Part shown: positions 16,970-25,175 of the stretch, one piece after another
Numbering within the stretch: position 1 is the first letter of the stretch
Layout: the number at the start of each line of letters is the position of its first letter
Source of the DNA: Carboxydothermus islandicus
Lineage (GTDB): Bacteria; Bacillota; Z-2901; Carboxydothermales; Carboxydothermaceae
NCBI RefSeq assembly: GCF_001950325.1
Contig: NZ_BDJL01000019.1
Span: forward strand, 13,471-66,823
DNA: 53,353 nucleotides
Direction: 5' to 3'
The notes under the pieces: model-generated
Seen by the model: the letters and a program-made list of their open reading frames with translations, nothing else
Databases searched by the model: none
What the model was told of the DNA's origin: nothing
Translations under genes and position numbers: made by a program

Positions 16970-19900
16970 AAATTTTAAAGAGCTCAGGGGTATTAAGCTT
17001 ATAAACTGGCATTATTTTCAAAATGAGACTATTAAACTAAAAGGGGCAACTCTTTTAACCGGGGATAACGGTTCCGGTAAATCAACCATCTTGGATGCTA
17101 TCCAGTATGTTCTGGTGGCGGACCAGAGGAAAGTGCGCTTTAATTCATCGGCAGGGGAAGAACACTCTAAGAGGGATTTACTGGGGTATGTGCGCTGTAA
17201 AACCGGGGCCGACGGGGCCCAGGGGAAACGGGTACTGAGAACCGGTGACGTAACTTCCGTTATCTGCCTTGAGTTTTTTGACCATAAGAAAAAGGAGCCG
17301 TTTTTAGTGGGGGTAGTAATTGATGCCTACAGCGATGATACTTTAAAAGAACAGTTTTTTATCATAAATAATGCTTCTATAAACGATGACTACTTTATCG
17401 TTGATCAGCGGCCAAGGAATATTACGGAGTTTCGCGCCAAAATGGGGCCTTTAAAAAATGCAGAGCTTTTGGCCAAAGATGCGTATAAACATCAGCTGCG
17501 GACCAAACTTGGTCACATCCATGAAAAGTTTTTCTCTTTATTTGTTAAGGCCATTTCCTTTAAATCGATTAAGGACATCCGGGAATTTGTTTATGAATAT
17601 TTGTTAGAGCCCAGGGAAATCGATTTAAGAAATCTTTTGGAAAACCTGGAGCAGTATGACCGGTTTTTGGTTCTGGCCGAAGAAACCGAGAGAAAATTAC
17701 ACGATTTAGAAGTAATCTTAGAAAAACATAATCAGCTAAAAAAAGACATAACAACCCGGAATCTGCACCGCTACCTGGTGTTACGGGGAAATCTTGTTGA
17801 TTTGCAGGAAAGTTATCAAAACCTAAATAGGAAGATAGACGAGCTTGCCGGTGAAAAGGCAAAGCTTGAGGAAAAGCTAAACATTCTTACAAAAAGGTTG
17901 TTAGAGGTACGGGAAGAAAAGGATGATGTGAATAAAGCCCTCTGGGAAAATTCGGCGTACCGGAGGTTAACGGAGATTGAGAAAGAAATTAAAGAGCTCC
18001 AGGCGGAACAAAAAAGGTTAAAAACGTTACAGGAAAAAGTCCAGACTTTTTTACAGAATGAAGCAGCAATATATAAAAAATACGGTTTTAGCCAGGCAGA
18101 AATTTTAAAAGAAAGGGTCTTAAATTTAAGGCTAAAAGACGTAAAAGCGCTTTTACCGGAGCTTATAAACTTTCGGAAAAATTTAAAAGAACAAACGGCG
18201 CAGGAGTTATACCGGATAGAAGCCGAGATTTCTACAAAAAAGGCCTTAAAACAGGAAATCGAAGAAATCCTTGATGGTTTAAGGCAAAACAAGCATACCT
18301 ATCCTCCGGAAGTGGGAGCGTTAATTAATCTTTTAAAGGAAAAGTTTCGGGAAGAAGCGAAAAAAGAAGTGGAACCGAAAATCTTAGCGGAGTTACTTGA
18401 GGTCAAGGATGAACGCTGGCAGAATGCGGTGGAGGGATATTTAAATACCCAGAGGTTTGATATCATCCTGCCACCGGAGGATTTTGACCGGGCTCTTGCC
18501 ATTTACGAGCGGTATAAAAAGGAGCGGCGAATTTCCCGGGTGGGGATTGTCAATACCGGCCGGGTGAAAAAGTATTTAGGACAAATTGAGAAAAATTCTT
18601 TGGCGGAAGAAGTTACCAGCGAGAATCCCTACGCTCTGGCATATGCCCAGTTTTTAATGGGCCGGGTAATAAAGTGTGAACACGAGGGGCAGTTAAAACT
18701 TTATCCGCGGTCGATAACCCCGACCTGCATGGTTTATCAAAACCACACTGCCCGGCAGATTGATTTTAAAGTTTACGAAATACCTTACATCGGCAGCCGC
18801 GCTATTAAAAAACAGATCGAAAAAAGAGAACAGGAGCTCAAGGAATTAGAGCAGGAACTTGATAAGTTATACCAGGAGAAGTTTAAGCTTACCGAACGAC
18901 AGGAGGAACTCTCAGGAGCACGGGATGAAAAGGACCGGGAGTATGCTCTGTTGGAGGACCGCTTGATGGAGCTTTTGGAGATTGGGGAAATCGAAGAAAA
19001 AATAGCTAAACTTTCCCGGGAAAGGGAAAGTATCGATACTTCTGGAATTAAAGCGCTGGAAGAAAGCCTTGCCAAACTTGCTATAGAAGAGAAAGCTTTA
19101 GAAGCAGAAAAAGATAAAGTTCAAAAGCGGCTGGGAATGGTTACTAAAGAAATTGAGTTGAAAACTGAAGAAGAAAAACAGCTTAAGATGGAACTTGAAT
19201 CTGCCCGGAGGGAGTACGATGAGTTTTGTTCTAAGAATCTCGATTTGGTGGGGGATGGGGAAAAACGTTTTGAAGAAGAATTAAAAGGAAAAAGCCCGAA
19301 ACAAATTGCCCAGAATTTCTTGAGCAGTTTAAAAGGCCTTGAGACCAGAATTAATAATCTTCGGGCGGATTTAACGGAGTTAAGAAGTAAGTTTAACCAG
19401 AAGTATGCTTTTGGCGGCAGCATAACCGGGGATGATATTACCGATTTTCTTGATTTATACAAAAAACTTGCCGAAAGTGAGCTTCCGGATTATAAAGAAC
19501 GGATGGAGCGGGCGAAAGCCCAGGCGGAGGAAGAGTTTAAATCCCACTTTGTGCATAAGTTAAAAGAAAGCATTGAGGAGGCTAAAGGGGTATTCCGGGA
19601 GCTAAATGCAGCTTTGCGGGGCATAAAATTTGGGGATGATGAATACCGGTTCAGGTACGAAAATGCTCCGGAGTATAAAAAATACATGGAGCTTATCGAT
19701 GAAGTGGATAAGTTAACTCCCGGGGAGACAAGCCTTTTTAGTGGAACTATCCGGGAAAAGTTTAAAGAAGTAATGGATGAGATGTTTGAAGGGTTTTTAA
19801 CCCGGGATAAAGAGGCCGGGGAGTTTTTAAATCGTTTAACCGACTACCGGAACTACTTAACCTATGATATTGAGATTCTCCACGGCGATGGAACCACTTC

Positions 19901-20264
19901 CCATTACTCCAAAGTCTACGGTTTAAAGTCCGGCGGAGAAACACAGACTCCCTTTTATGTGGCAATTGTGGCGTCTTTTGTCCAGCTTTACCGGATACAC
20001 CGGGGCGACAGCACTATAAGGCTAATGCTTTTTGATGAAGCTTTTAACCGGATGGATGCCGACAGGGTGGAGTCGAGTATCAGGTTTATGAAATTTTACG
20101 GTCTGCAGCCGATTATTGCCGTGCCTTCGGATAAGCTTGCTCTGATTGCTCCTCATGTGGAAACCAATTTACTGGTATTAAGGGCCGGAGATCAAAGTTT
20201 TGTGGAGGAATTTTATTATGATGGAGCCAAGGAAGGGATAAGGATTGCCAGTGCATCAGGTTAA
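16959..20264 (+). CDS. jetC: Wadjet SMC-like ATPase JetC
   Basis: The protein has 1101 aa with the layout of an SMC/MukB-like ATPase. Walker A GDNGSGKST is at 35-43, followed by two long coiled-coil arms (~235-360 and ~640-900) around a central hinge region. The C-terminal head has the signature region LKSGGETQT and Walker B LMLFDE with the acidic pair at 1026-1027. It is the motor of the Wadjet complex and extrudes DNA loops to test for small circles. It overlaps jetB and jetD at its two ends. Its intact motifs indicate an active protein. Confidence 0.93.
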   Translation: MKAENFKELRGIKLINWHYFQNETIKLKGATLLTGDNGSGKSTILDAIQYVLVADQRKVRFNSSAGEEHSKRDLLGYVRCKTGADGAQGKRVLRTGDVTSVICLEFFDHKKKEPFLVGVVIDAYSDDTLKEQFFIINNASINDDYFIVDQRPRNITEFRAKMGPLKNAELLAKDAYKHQLRTKLGHIHEKFFSLFVKAISFKSIKDIREFVYEYLLEPREIDLRNLLENLEQYDRFLVLAEETERKLHDLEVILEKHNQLKKDITTRNLHRYLVLRGNLVDLQESYQNLNRKIDELAGEKAKLEEKLNILTKRLLEVREEKDDVNKALWENSAYRRLTEIEKEIKELQAEQKRLKTLQEKVQTFLQNEAAIYKKYGFSQAEILKERVLNLRLKDVKALLPELINFRKNLKEQTAQELYRIEAEISTKKALKQEIEEILDGLRQNKHTYPPEVGALINLLKEKFREEAKKEVEPKILAELLEVKDERWQNAVEGYLNTQRFDIILPPEDFDRALAIYERYKKERRISRVGIVNTGRVKKYLGQIEKNSLAEEVTSENPYALAYAQFLMGRVIKCEHEGQLKLYPRSITPTCMVYQNHTARQIDFKVYEIPYIGSRAIKKQIEKREQELKELEQELDKLYQEKFKLTERQEELSGARDEKDREYALLEDRLMELLEIGEIEEKIAKLSRERESIDTSGIKALEESLAKLAIEEKALEAEKDKVQKRLGMVTKEIELKTEEEKQLKMELESARREYDEFCSKNLDLVGDGEKRFEEELKGKSPKQIAQNFLSSLKGLETRINNLRADLTELRSKFNQKYAFGGSITGDDITDFLDLYKKLAESELPDYKERMERAKAQAEEEFKSHFVHKLKESIEEAKGVFRELNAALRGIKFGDDEYRFRYENAPEYKKYMELIDEVDKLTPGETSLFSGTIREKFKEVMDEMFEGFLTRDKEAGEFLNRLTDYRNYLTYDIEILHGDGTTSHYSKVYGLKSGGETQTPFYVAIVASFVQLYRIHRGDSTIRLMLFDEAFNRMDADRVESSIRFMKFYGLQPIIAVPSDKLALIAPHVETNLLVLRAGDQSFVEEFYYDGAKEGIRIASASG

Positions 20265-21405
20265 AAAGCTGTTAGAGGAGCTTTTGGAGAAATATGAACA
20301 GGGGAAAAGGCCGCTTATCAAAATCGCCGAAAATACTTTTCCCCGCTATTTTACCGATGGGGAGTTTAAAGCTCTATTTCATGCAGCCCTTAAAGACTGG
20401 GAGCGGGAAGGGTTTATCACCTTAGTCTGGGAGCGGTTTGAAAAAGATAATCTTTTAAGGCATGTTAAACTAAATCCTGAAAAAGCTGAACTTCTTTATG
20501 AAAAGCTTTCCCGGCAAAAACCTCAAGAAAAAGAAGAGCATTACCGTAAGCTTTGGGCTAATTTAAACGATTTTCCCGAATGGCTCGGGGAACTGAAAAA
20601 AGATATGTTGATAGAGCCTTTATTTGATGATGATGCAGAAATAATAGTTGCCGTATTAAACGCTCTTTCCCTGAATAACGAAGAAATACCCAAAAGGGTT
20701 TTTAGCCAGCGGTATCTGGGCGATAGTAAACTTTTTTTAAAAGTGGAGCGCAAAGTTGCCGCACTTTTGCAAAAATACTACTTTAAAGATATTGAGGTAT
20801 CCGGGGAAGCCGTTTTTTCCGAGTTTGGGGTGGTCAATAACCCGGTCTACCTTCATCTTGCCGGTCCCGTTATCCTTAAATACCCGGATGGACGGCTCTT
20901 TGACCTTAAAGGGCTTAATTATGATGTAGCTTTTCCGGCCGGACTTGCCCTGCAGCTGGAAATTGCCGATTTTACTGCTCAGCGGGTGGTGACGGTAGAA
21001 AATTTAACTTCCTATTACCAGTATGTAAGAAGCTATCCGGAGGATGCAGTGCTTTATCTTGGCGGTTTTGCCGGGAAGATGGAGCGGAAATTTTTAAGAA
21101 AAATTTATGATTATTGTTTAAATCGGGGATTAAGTATTGATTTTTACCACTGGGGCGATATTGACCTGGGCGGTTTTAATATTTTTTTACATTTGAAAAG
21201 GGAAACGGGGATTCCTTTTAAGCCGCTCTGGATGGATTTGGATACCCTTTTAAAATATAAGGAACGGGGGATGAAGCTTTCTGAAAGCTACCGGCAAAAA
21301 CTTACTAAAGCCCTGGAAGACCCGGTTTATCAGGATTTCAGGACGGTTATTGAAATGATGTTAGCCCTAAATATCAGGCTTGAACAGGAAGCGATTGAGC
21401 TTTAA
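20251..21405 (+). CDS. jetD: Wadjet nuclease JetD (DUF3322/DUF2220, Toprim-like)
   Basis: The protein has 384 aa from the GTG at 20251, chosen because AAGGA lies 6 nt before it; a TTG two codons upstream is possible. The C-terminal half has a Toprim-like core: a Glu in the strand region around VFSEFGVV, then LYLGGFAG, and the metal-binding D-x-D in WGDIDLGGFNIF. JetD cleaves the DNA held by JetABC. It overlaps jetC by 14 nt and closes the operon, with a hairpin 27 nt after the stop. Confidence 0.9.
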   Translation: MHQVKKLLEELLEKYEQGKRPLIKIAENTFPRYFTDGEFKALFHAALKDWEREGFITLVWERFEKDNLLRHVKLNPEKAELLYEKLSRQKPQEKEEHYRKLWANLNDFPEWLGELKKDMLIEPLFDDDAEIIVAVLNALSLNNEEIPKRVFSQRYLGDSKLFLKVERKVAALLQKYYFKDIEVSGEAVFSEFGVVNNPVYLHLAGPVILKYPDGRLFDLKGLNYDVAFPAGLALQLEIADFTAQRVVTVENLTSYYQYVRSYPEDAVLYLGGFAGKMERKFLRKIYDYCLNRGLSIDFYHWGDIDLGGFNIFLHLKRETGIPFKPLWMDLDTLLKYKERGMKLSESYRQKLTKALEDPVYQDFRTVIEMMLALNIRLEQEAIEL

Positions 21406-21432
21406 TGGCGGAAAGGGTAATCAAATAAAAAA

Positions 21433-21456
21433 GCCTCTGGGTTTTCGCCCGGAGGC
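21433..21456 (+). terminator. Hairpin after jetD (terminator or RBS-masking)
   Basis: GCCTCTGGG (21433-21441) pairs with CCCGGAGGC (21448-21456) through one G-T pair, with a six-base loop and GTTTTG after it. It may terminate the jet operon. The downstream arm also contains the GGAGG used by the small gene at 21464, so it could instead hide that ribosome binding site. Confidence 0.5.
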
Positions 21457-21463
21457 GTTTTGT

Positions 21464-21643
21464 GTGTATTATCAAGATTGGCAGCAGGTACCTAAAACCG
21501 CTAACCGGCCTTCGGAAAAGTATTTAAAAACCATTGTAAACGGTTTAAAAGAAACTTATAATTTAACAAAAGAGGAAATTGTAGAGTATTTAATCAAAAA
21601 GAATGGCGTGAAAGAATATTACAATTCTTCCGGTTTAATATGA
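21464..21643 (+). CDS. Hypothetical small protein (59 aa)
   Basis: The GTG at 21464 lies 8 nt after GGAGG. The protein reads YYQDWQQVPKTANRPSEKYL, then a helical part and the end VKEYYNSSGLI. No family is recognised. A longer frame from a TTG inside jetD (21380) is open but would translate through the hairpin and has no ribosome binding site. It sits between the jet operon and a LapA-like gene. Confidence 0.45.
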   Translation: MYYQDWQQVPKTANRPSEKYLKTIVNGLKETYNLTKEEIVEYLIKKNGVKEYYNSSGLI

Positions 21644-21666
21644 ACCTTTTAGAGTGAGGTGCTTTT

Positions 21667-21945
21667 ATGTCTAAAGGGCAGCTTTATTTTGTGGTGGCGT
21701 TAATTTTTGCCATAGTTATTGCTATTTTTGCTTTTCAAAACCAAACGGCGGTAGCGATAAAGTTTCTCTTCTGGAGTTTACCGCAAATTCCCCTGGTTCT
21801 GGTAATTTTTCTCTCAGCCCTGGCTGGAGCCTTTACAGTGATTTTACTGGGGACTGGAGTTTATTTCAGGCTTAATCGGGAAATTAAAAGTTTAAAAAGA
21901 GAAAAGGAAGCTTTAAAAGTTTCTGGTACCAGGGAAGAAAATTAA
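21667..21945 (+). CDS. LapA-domain membrane protein (DUF1049)
   Basis: The protein has 92 aa with two membrane segments (~7-25 and ~40-65) around the pattern AFQNQTAVAIKFLFWSLPQI, which is the LapA/DUF1049 signature. A charged helical tail (RLNREIKSLKREKEALK) faces the cytoplasm. LapA relatives assist lipopolysaccharide or envelope assembly in Gram-negatives; the role in Firmicutes is unknown. Followed closely by a broken coiled-coil gene that may once have been its partner. Confidence 0.85.
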   Translation: MSKGQLYFVVALIFAIVIAIFAFQNQTAVAIKFLFWSLPQIPLVLVIFLSALAGAFTVILLGTGVYFRLNREIKSLKREKEALKVSGTREEN

Positions 21946-21979
21946 GAATAGAGAGCTTCTTTATTAAGAGGTGACTTTT

Positions 21980-22399
21980 ATGGAAAACCAGATACTGGGG
22001 ATTTTACAGCAAATAGCAAAGGATGTGCAGGGGCTAAAGGGTGATATGAATGACATGAAACAAGACAAGCAAGGTATGAAACAGGAAATTAATGATCTTT
22101 AACAAGATATGCAAGGAGTAAAAGAAGACTGCCTTAATTGAGGAAAATAATCTAAAACTTCAACTGCTGGCCGAAATTCAGCAAGCTCACCGGGAGCAAA
22201 CGGAGCGGCAAATTGCTGAGTTAAAAGAAGAATTAAATAAAAGGTTGGATGTTATTGAAGTGGTGGTAAAAAGTATTGCTTCTGAAGTTAAGCAAAATAA
22301 TAAAAAAAAAATTTTTTAGCTTTAGCTGAAATTACCGGGACCCATGAAATGGAAATTAAAGTTATAAAAAAAGTATTGATTATGGCTTTGGCTGAATGA
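21980..22399 (+). pseudogene. Broken coiled-coil protein gene
   Basis: AGAGGTGA precedes an ATG that reads MENQILGILQQIAKDVQGLK and continues with repeated (D/K)MK-QD-K units, until a TAA at about 22101. The frame continues past it (QDMQGVKED) and then shifts to LIEENNLKLQLLAEIQQAHR ... EELNKRLDVIEVVVKSIASE. It stops again after an A9-A10 run and finishes in another frame as ALAEITGTHEMEIKVIKKVL. At least one nonsense change and two frameshifts break it. The protein was a ~135-aa coiled coil of unknown function. Confidence 0.65.
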
Positions 22400-22411
22400 A
22401 ATATTTTTGCT

Positions 22412-23035
22412 TTATAATGGGGATTCTTTAAGTTTATCCCAAAATTCACTCAAGATAGGATAACGTCGATAAATCAAGAAGTAAGCACCTTTTAAGTTCG
22501 TAGCGATGGAATCTTTTTGGTAATTACATTCAACACAGTACAGATTGTAATCATGATTAAAAATTTCATTTAGGTCTTTAATTTGTTTGGATTCATATAA
22601 TTTTTGTATGTAAGTTATATCGAGAATTAAATAACCCAAGTTGTTGTCGTTTACTTCCAACCAGGCATGGGGTAAACCATCAAGATAGCCAATAACGATA
22701 TTTGATTTTATATTATGGCTTAATAGTAATGAAGCTAATAACTCGGTTTGATTTAAACATACCCCACTTTTTTCAACCCAGGTTTTGCTTAATGGCTTAT
22801 ACCAAGAATATGAACTATTTTCATCGTATTTAATATTTTTTATTATGTATTCAATTGATTTATTTAATATTAATTTTTTATTATTAGCCTCATTTTTCTG
22901 GATAATTTGATAGGTTATTTTTTTGCCAAAGTTTAAGACACAATTTTTATAATTATAATTTAAAAGTTGAAACAGTCCATAAAACATTAAAATAATTAGA
23001 AACATTTTGAAAAATATAGCTATCACCTTTTTCAT
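22412..23035 (-). CDS. Membrane-anchored transglutaminase-like protein
   Basis: The protein has 207 aa with one N-terminal membrane segment (~4-26). The transglutaminase/papain-like triad is visible: C93 in KSGVCLNQTELLASLL, H123 in LPHAWLEV and D139 in LILDITY. Such extracytoplasmic domains are usually proteases or peptide-modifying enzymes. It is AT-rich and monocistronic on the minus strand, and lies between the broken coiled-coil gene and tRNA-Leu. The substrate is unknown. Confidence 0.75.
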   Translation of the reverse strand: MKKVIAIFFKMFLIILMFYGLFQLLNYNYKNCVLNFGKKITYQIIQKNEANNKKLILNKSIEYIIKNIKYDENSSYSWYKPLSKTWVEKSGVCLNQTELLASLLLSHNIKSNIVIGYLDGLPHAWLEVNDNNLGYLILDITYIQKLYESKQIKDLNEIFNHDYNLYCVECNYQKDSIATNLKGAYFLIYRRYPILSEFWDKLKESPL

Positions 23036-23110
23036 AAGCGGTACACCACCTTTTCGATAATATTATACATAATGTACGCTAAAATTACAATTAAACGAAA
23101 TTAATGAAAT

Positions 23111-23132
23111 AAAAAAACCGGCCCTTAAGCCG
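23111..23132 (-). terminator. Weak terminator of tRNA-Leu(CAA)
   Basis: On the minus strand a short CGGC / GCCG stem with a six-base loop is followed by seven T. It lies 15 nt downstream of the tRNA 3' end. Confidence 0.45.
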
Positions 23133-23146
23133 ATTTATCTTTTATC

Positions 23147-23233
23147 TGGTGCCGAGAGCGGGAGTCGAACCCGCACGGGTGTTACCCCACCGGATTTTGA
23201 GTCCGGCGCGTCTGCCAGTTCCACCATCTCGGC
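23147..23233 (-). tRNA. tRNA-Leu (anticodon CAA)
   Basis: The acceptor stem GCCGAGA / TCTCGGC is complete, with encoded CCA and discriminator A. There is a long variable arm as in class II tRNAs, and the anticodon loop CTCAAAA gives anticodon CAA. Its 3' end points towards the defence-rich region. Confidence 0.95.
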
Positions 23234-23309
23234 ACTGTCCATAAACTCTGCAAAACTTATTATAGTAAACTTCTTTTTATTTTGCAACAGGAAATTTATT
23301 TCGGGCAGG

Positions 23310-23356
23310 TTGTTTTGCCCGAAAAATTTTTTTATAATGTAATCGAACATATGTAC
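23310..23356 (+). promoter_or_regulatory. dinB promoter with probable LexA (SOS) box
   Basis: TTGTTT (23310) and TATAAT (23333-23338) are 17 nt apart. Six bases on, CGAACATATGTACT (23344-23357) matches the Gram-positive SOS box CGAACRNRYGTTYC at all but two positions. A LexA bound there would block the promoter of the following Y-family polymerase. Confidence 0.65.
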
Positions 23357-23376
23357 TAAAATCAAGGGTGAGAAAG

Positions 23377-24552
23377 ATGAGGCAGAGGGTAATTATTCAT
23401 GTAGATATGGATGCTTTTTTTGCAGCGGTGGAGCAGCGGGATAATCCTGAGCTTAAAGGGAAACCGGTGATTGTGGGTGGAGTTCCTGGAGAGCGGGGGG
23501 TAGTAGCGGCGGCATCGTATGAAGCGCGGAAGTTTGGAGTAAGGTCGGCGATGTCTTTATGGGAAGCGGCAAGACTTTGCCCCCACGGTATATTTATTCC
23601 CGGAAACCATAAAAAATACCAGGAAGTATCGGAGAAAATCTTCAGGATTTTTCGGGAATACACTCCTTTAGTAGAACCGGTGTCGTTGGATGAGGCTTAT
23701 CTTGATGTTACCGGTAGTCAAAAGCTTTTTGGACCAGGGGTTGAAATTGGGAAAAAGATAAAAAAGCGGATATTTGAGGAGACGGAACTGACGGCATCGG
23801 TAGGGGTTGCTCCCAATAAGTTTTTAGCCAAGTTAGCTTCGGAAGTAAATAAACCGGATGGTTTTTGTGAAGTTACCGAAGACAACATACTGGATTTTTT
23901 AGCACCGTTACCGGTGGAGATGCTCTGGGGAGTTGGGGAGAAAATGAAAGAACGGTTAAATGACATGGGGATAAAAACTGTCCAGGATTTCTGGGAACTG
24001 CCGGAGTTTTTTCTTAGGAAAAAGTTTGGGGTTCTGGGACAGAATTTATATTATTTGTCCCGGGGAATTGATTTTCGGGAGGTAATTCCGGAAAGAGTAC
24101 CGAAATCTTTAGGCAAAGAAATTACTTTGCAAAAGGACAGCAGTGATGTGGATTACCTTTTAGGAACGCTTTTAGGGCTTACCATGGCAGTGGGTCGGGG
24201 GCTTCGCCGGGAGGGATTTTATGCCGGCGGAATCAGTGTTAAGATTCGCCTTTCAAGCTTTATAACCTATACCCGGCATACAATGTTTTTTGAGCCGACC
24301 TGGATGGATGAGGTGCTATACCGGGAAGCCAAAAGGCTGTTTTTAGAAAATTACCACGGTGAATTACCGGTAAGGTTAATTGGGGTAACAGCAACACCGC
24401 TAATTCCGGTAGAATCGGGCCGGCAAATATCGCTGTTTGGAGAAGATCCACGGCGGGAAAATCTTTACCCGATAATCGATAGGTTAAACCATAAGTACGG
24501 AAATAAAACCGTGACCAGGGCTAAAATTTTAAAAATTAGCGGTCGAGGATGA
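23377..24552 (+). CDS. dinB: DNA polymerase IV (Y family)
   Basis: The protein has 391 aa from the ATG at 23377, which is 6 nt after AAGGGTG; the GTG at 23368 is an alternative. Catalytic acids are visible: D10 and D12 in HVDMDAFFAAVE, and D105/E106 in VSLDEAYLD. They are followed by the thumb helix-hairpin-helix (WGVGEKMKERLNDMGI) and the little-finger domain. The C-terminus ends in a beta-clamp-like QISLFGE. It copies damaged DNA with low fidelity. A probable LexA box in its promoter suggests SOS control. Confidence 0.97.
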   Translation: MRQRVIIHVDMDAFFAAVEQRDNPELKGKPVIVGGVPGERGVVAAASYEARKFGVRSAMSLWEAARLCPHGIFIPGNHKKYQEVSEKIFRIFREYTPLVEPVSLDEAYLDVTGSQKLFGPGVEIGKKIKKRIFEETELTASVGVAPNKFLAKLASEVNKPDGFCEVTEDNILDFLAPLPVEMLWGVGEKMKERLNDMGIKTVQDFWELPEFFLRKKFGVLGQNLYYLSRGIDFREVIPERVPKSLGKEITLQKDSSDVDYLLGTLLGLTMAVGRGLRREGFYAGGISVKIRLSSFITYTRHTMFFEPTWMDEVLYREAKRLFLENYHGELPVRLIGVTATPLIPVESGRQISLFGEDPRRENLYPIIDRLNHKYGNKTVTRAKILKISGRG

Positions 24553-24608
24553 AACTTTTTTAATAAAGGAGCGTCAAAAAGGGGTAGAAAGGAAAAAGGG
24601 GGATTAAG

Positions 24609-25175
24609 GTGAGCAGCGACCTTTACCTGGTAGAGCAGGCCAAAAGGGGTGACAAAGAGGCTTTTGGTTATTTAGTGGAAAAGTATGAGAAAAAGATTTT
24701 TTCTTTAGCTCTAAGAATTTGCGGCCAGCGGGAAGAAGCGGAGGATTTGGCACAGGAAATATTTTTAAAAGTCTACCAAAAGCTTAATACTTATCAGGGG
24801 GAAGCGGCTTTTTCTACCTGGCTTTACCGGGTGGCGGCAAATACCTGTTTTGATAGGCTGCGTCAGCTAAAACGAGAAATGAGTATTCAGAAAGAGTTTA
24901 ATGAAAGAGAATTTTACAAAAAGGCCTTAACCCCTGAAGAAGAGTTTTTTAACCGGCAGGAGATATTAAACATAGAAAAGGCCTTGCAAACCTTACCGGA
25001 AGATTTAAGGCTTGTTCTTCTCCTGCGGGAGCAGTATGGATTAAGGTATGAAGAGATAGCCAAAGCTCTTTCTCTTAATCTTGGTACCGTGAAAAACCGT
25101 ATTTTTCGAGCAAGGGAGAAATTAAGAAAACTTTTAATGCAGCAAGGGGAAGGAGGGATGGACAGTGGAGTGTAA
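24609..25175 (+). CDS. ECF RNA polymerase sigma factor (SigW/RpoE-like)
   Basis: The protein has 188 aa from a GTG with AAGGGGG upstream. Region 2 contains the core-binding segment DLAQEIFLKVYQKLNTY and the -10 recognition helix FSTWLYRVAANTCFDRLR. Region 4 contains the helix-turn-helix YEEIAKALSLNLGTVKNRIF. The next gene overlaps by 11 nt and encodes a zinc-finger anti-sigma factor, so this is an envelope-stress type pair. It does not contain region 1.1 or 3, as expected for ECF factors. Confidence 0.95.
   Translation: MSSDLYLVEQAKRGDKEAFGYLVEKYEKKIFSLALRICGQREEAEDLAQEIFLKVYQKLNTYQGEAAFSTWLYRVAANTCFDRLRQLKREMSIQKEFNEREFYKKALTPEEEFFNRQEILNIEKALQTLPEDLRLVLLLREQYGLRYEEIAKALSLNLGTVKNRIFRAREKLRKLLMQQGEGGMDSGV

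Noticed and set aside
17569-19965. Many open frames on the minus strand inside jetC
   Set aside because: They mirror the SMC coiled-coil codons, are Ser-rich and lack ribosome binding sites or recognisable motifs.
1-23233. Prophage or integrative element with att sites
   Set aside because: No integrase, phage structural gene or second copy of the tRNA 3' end was found inside the window.
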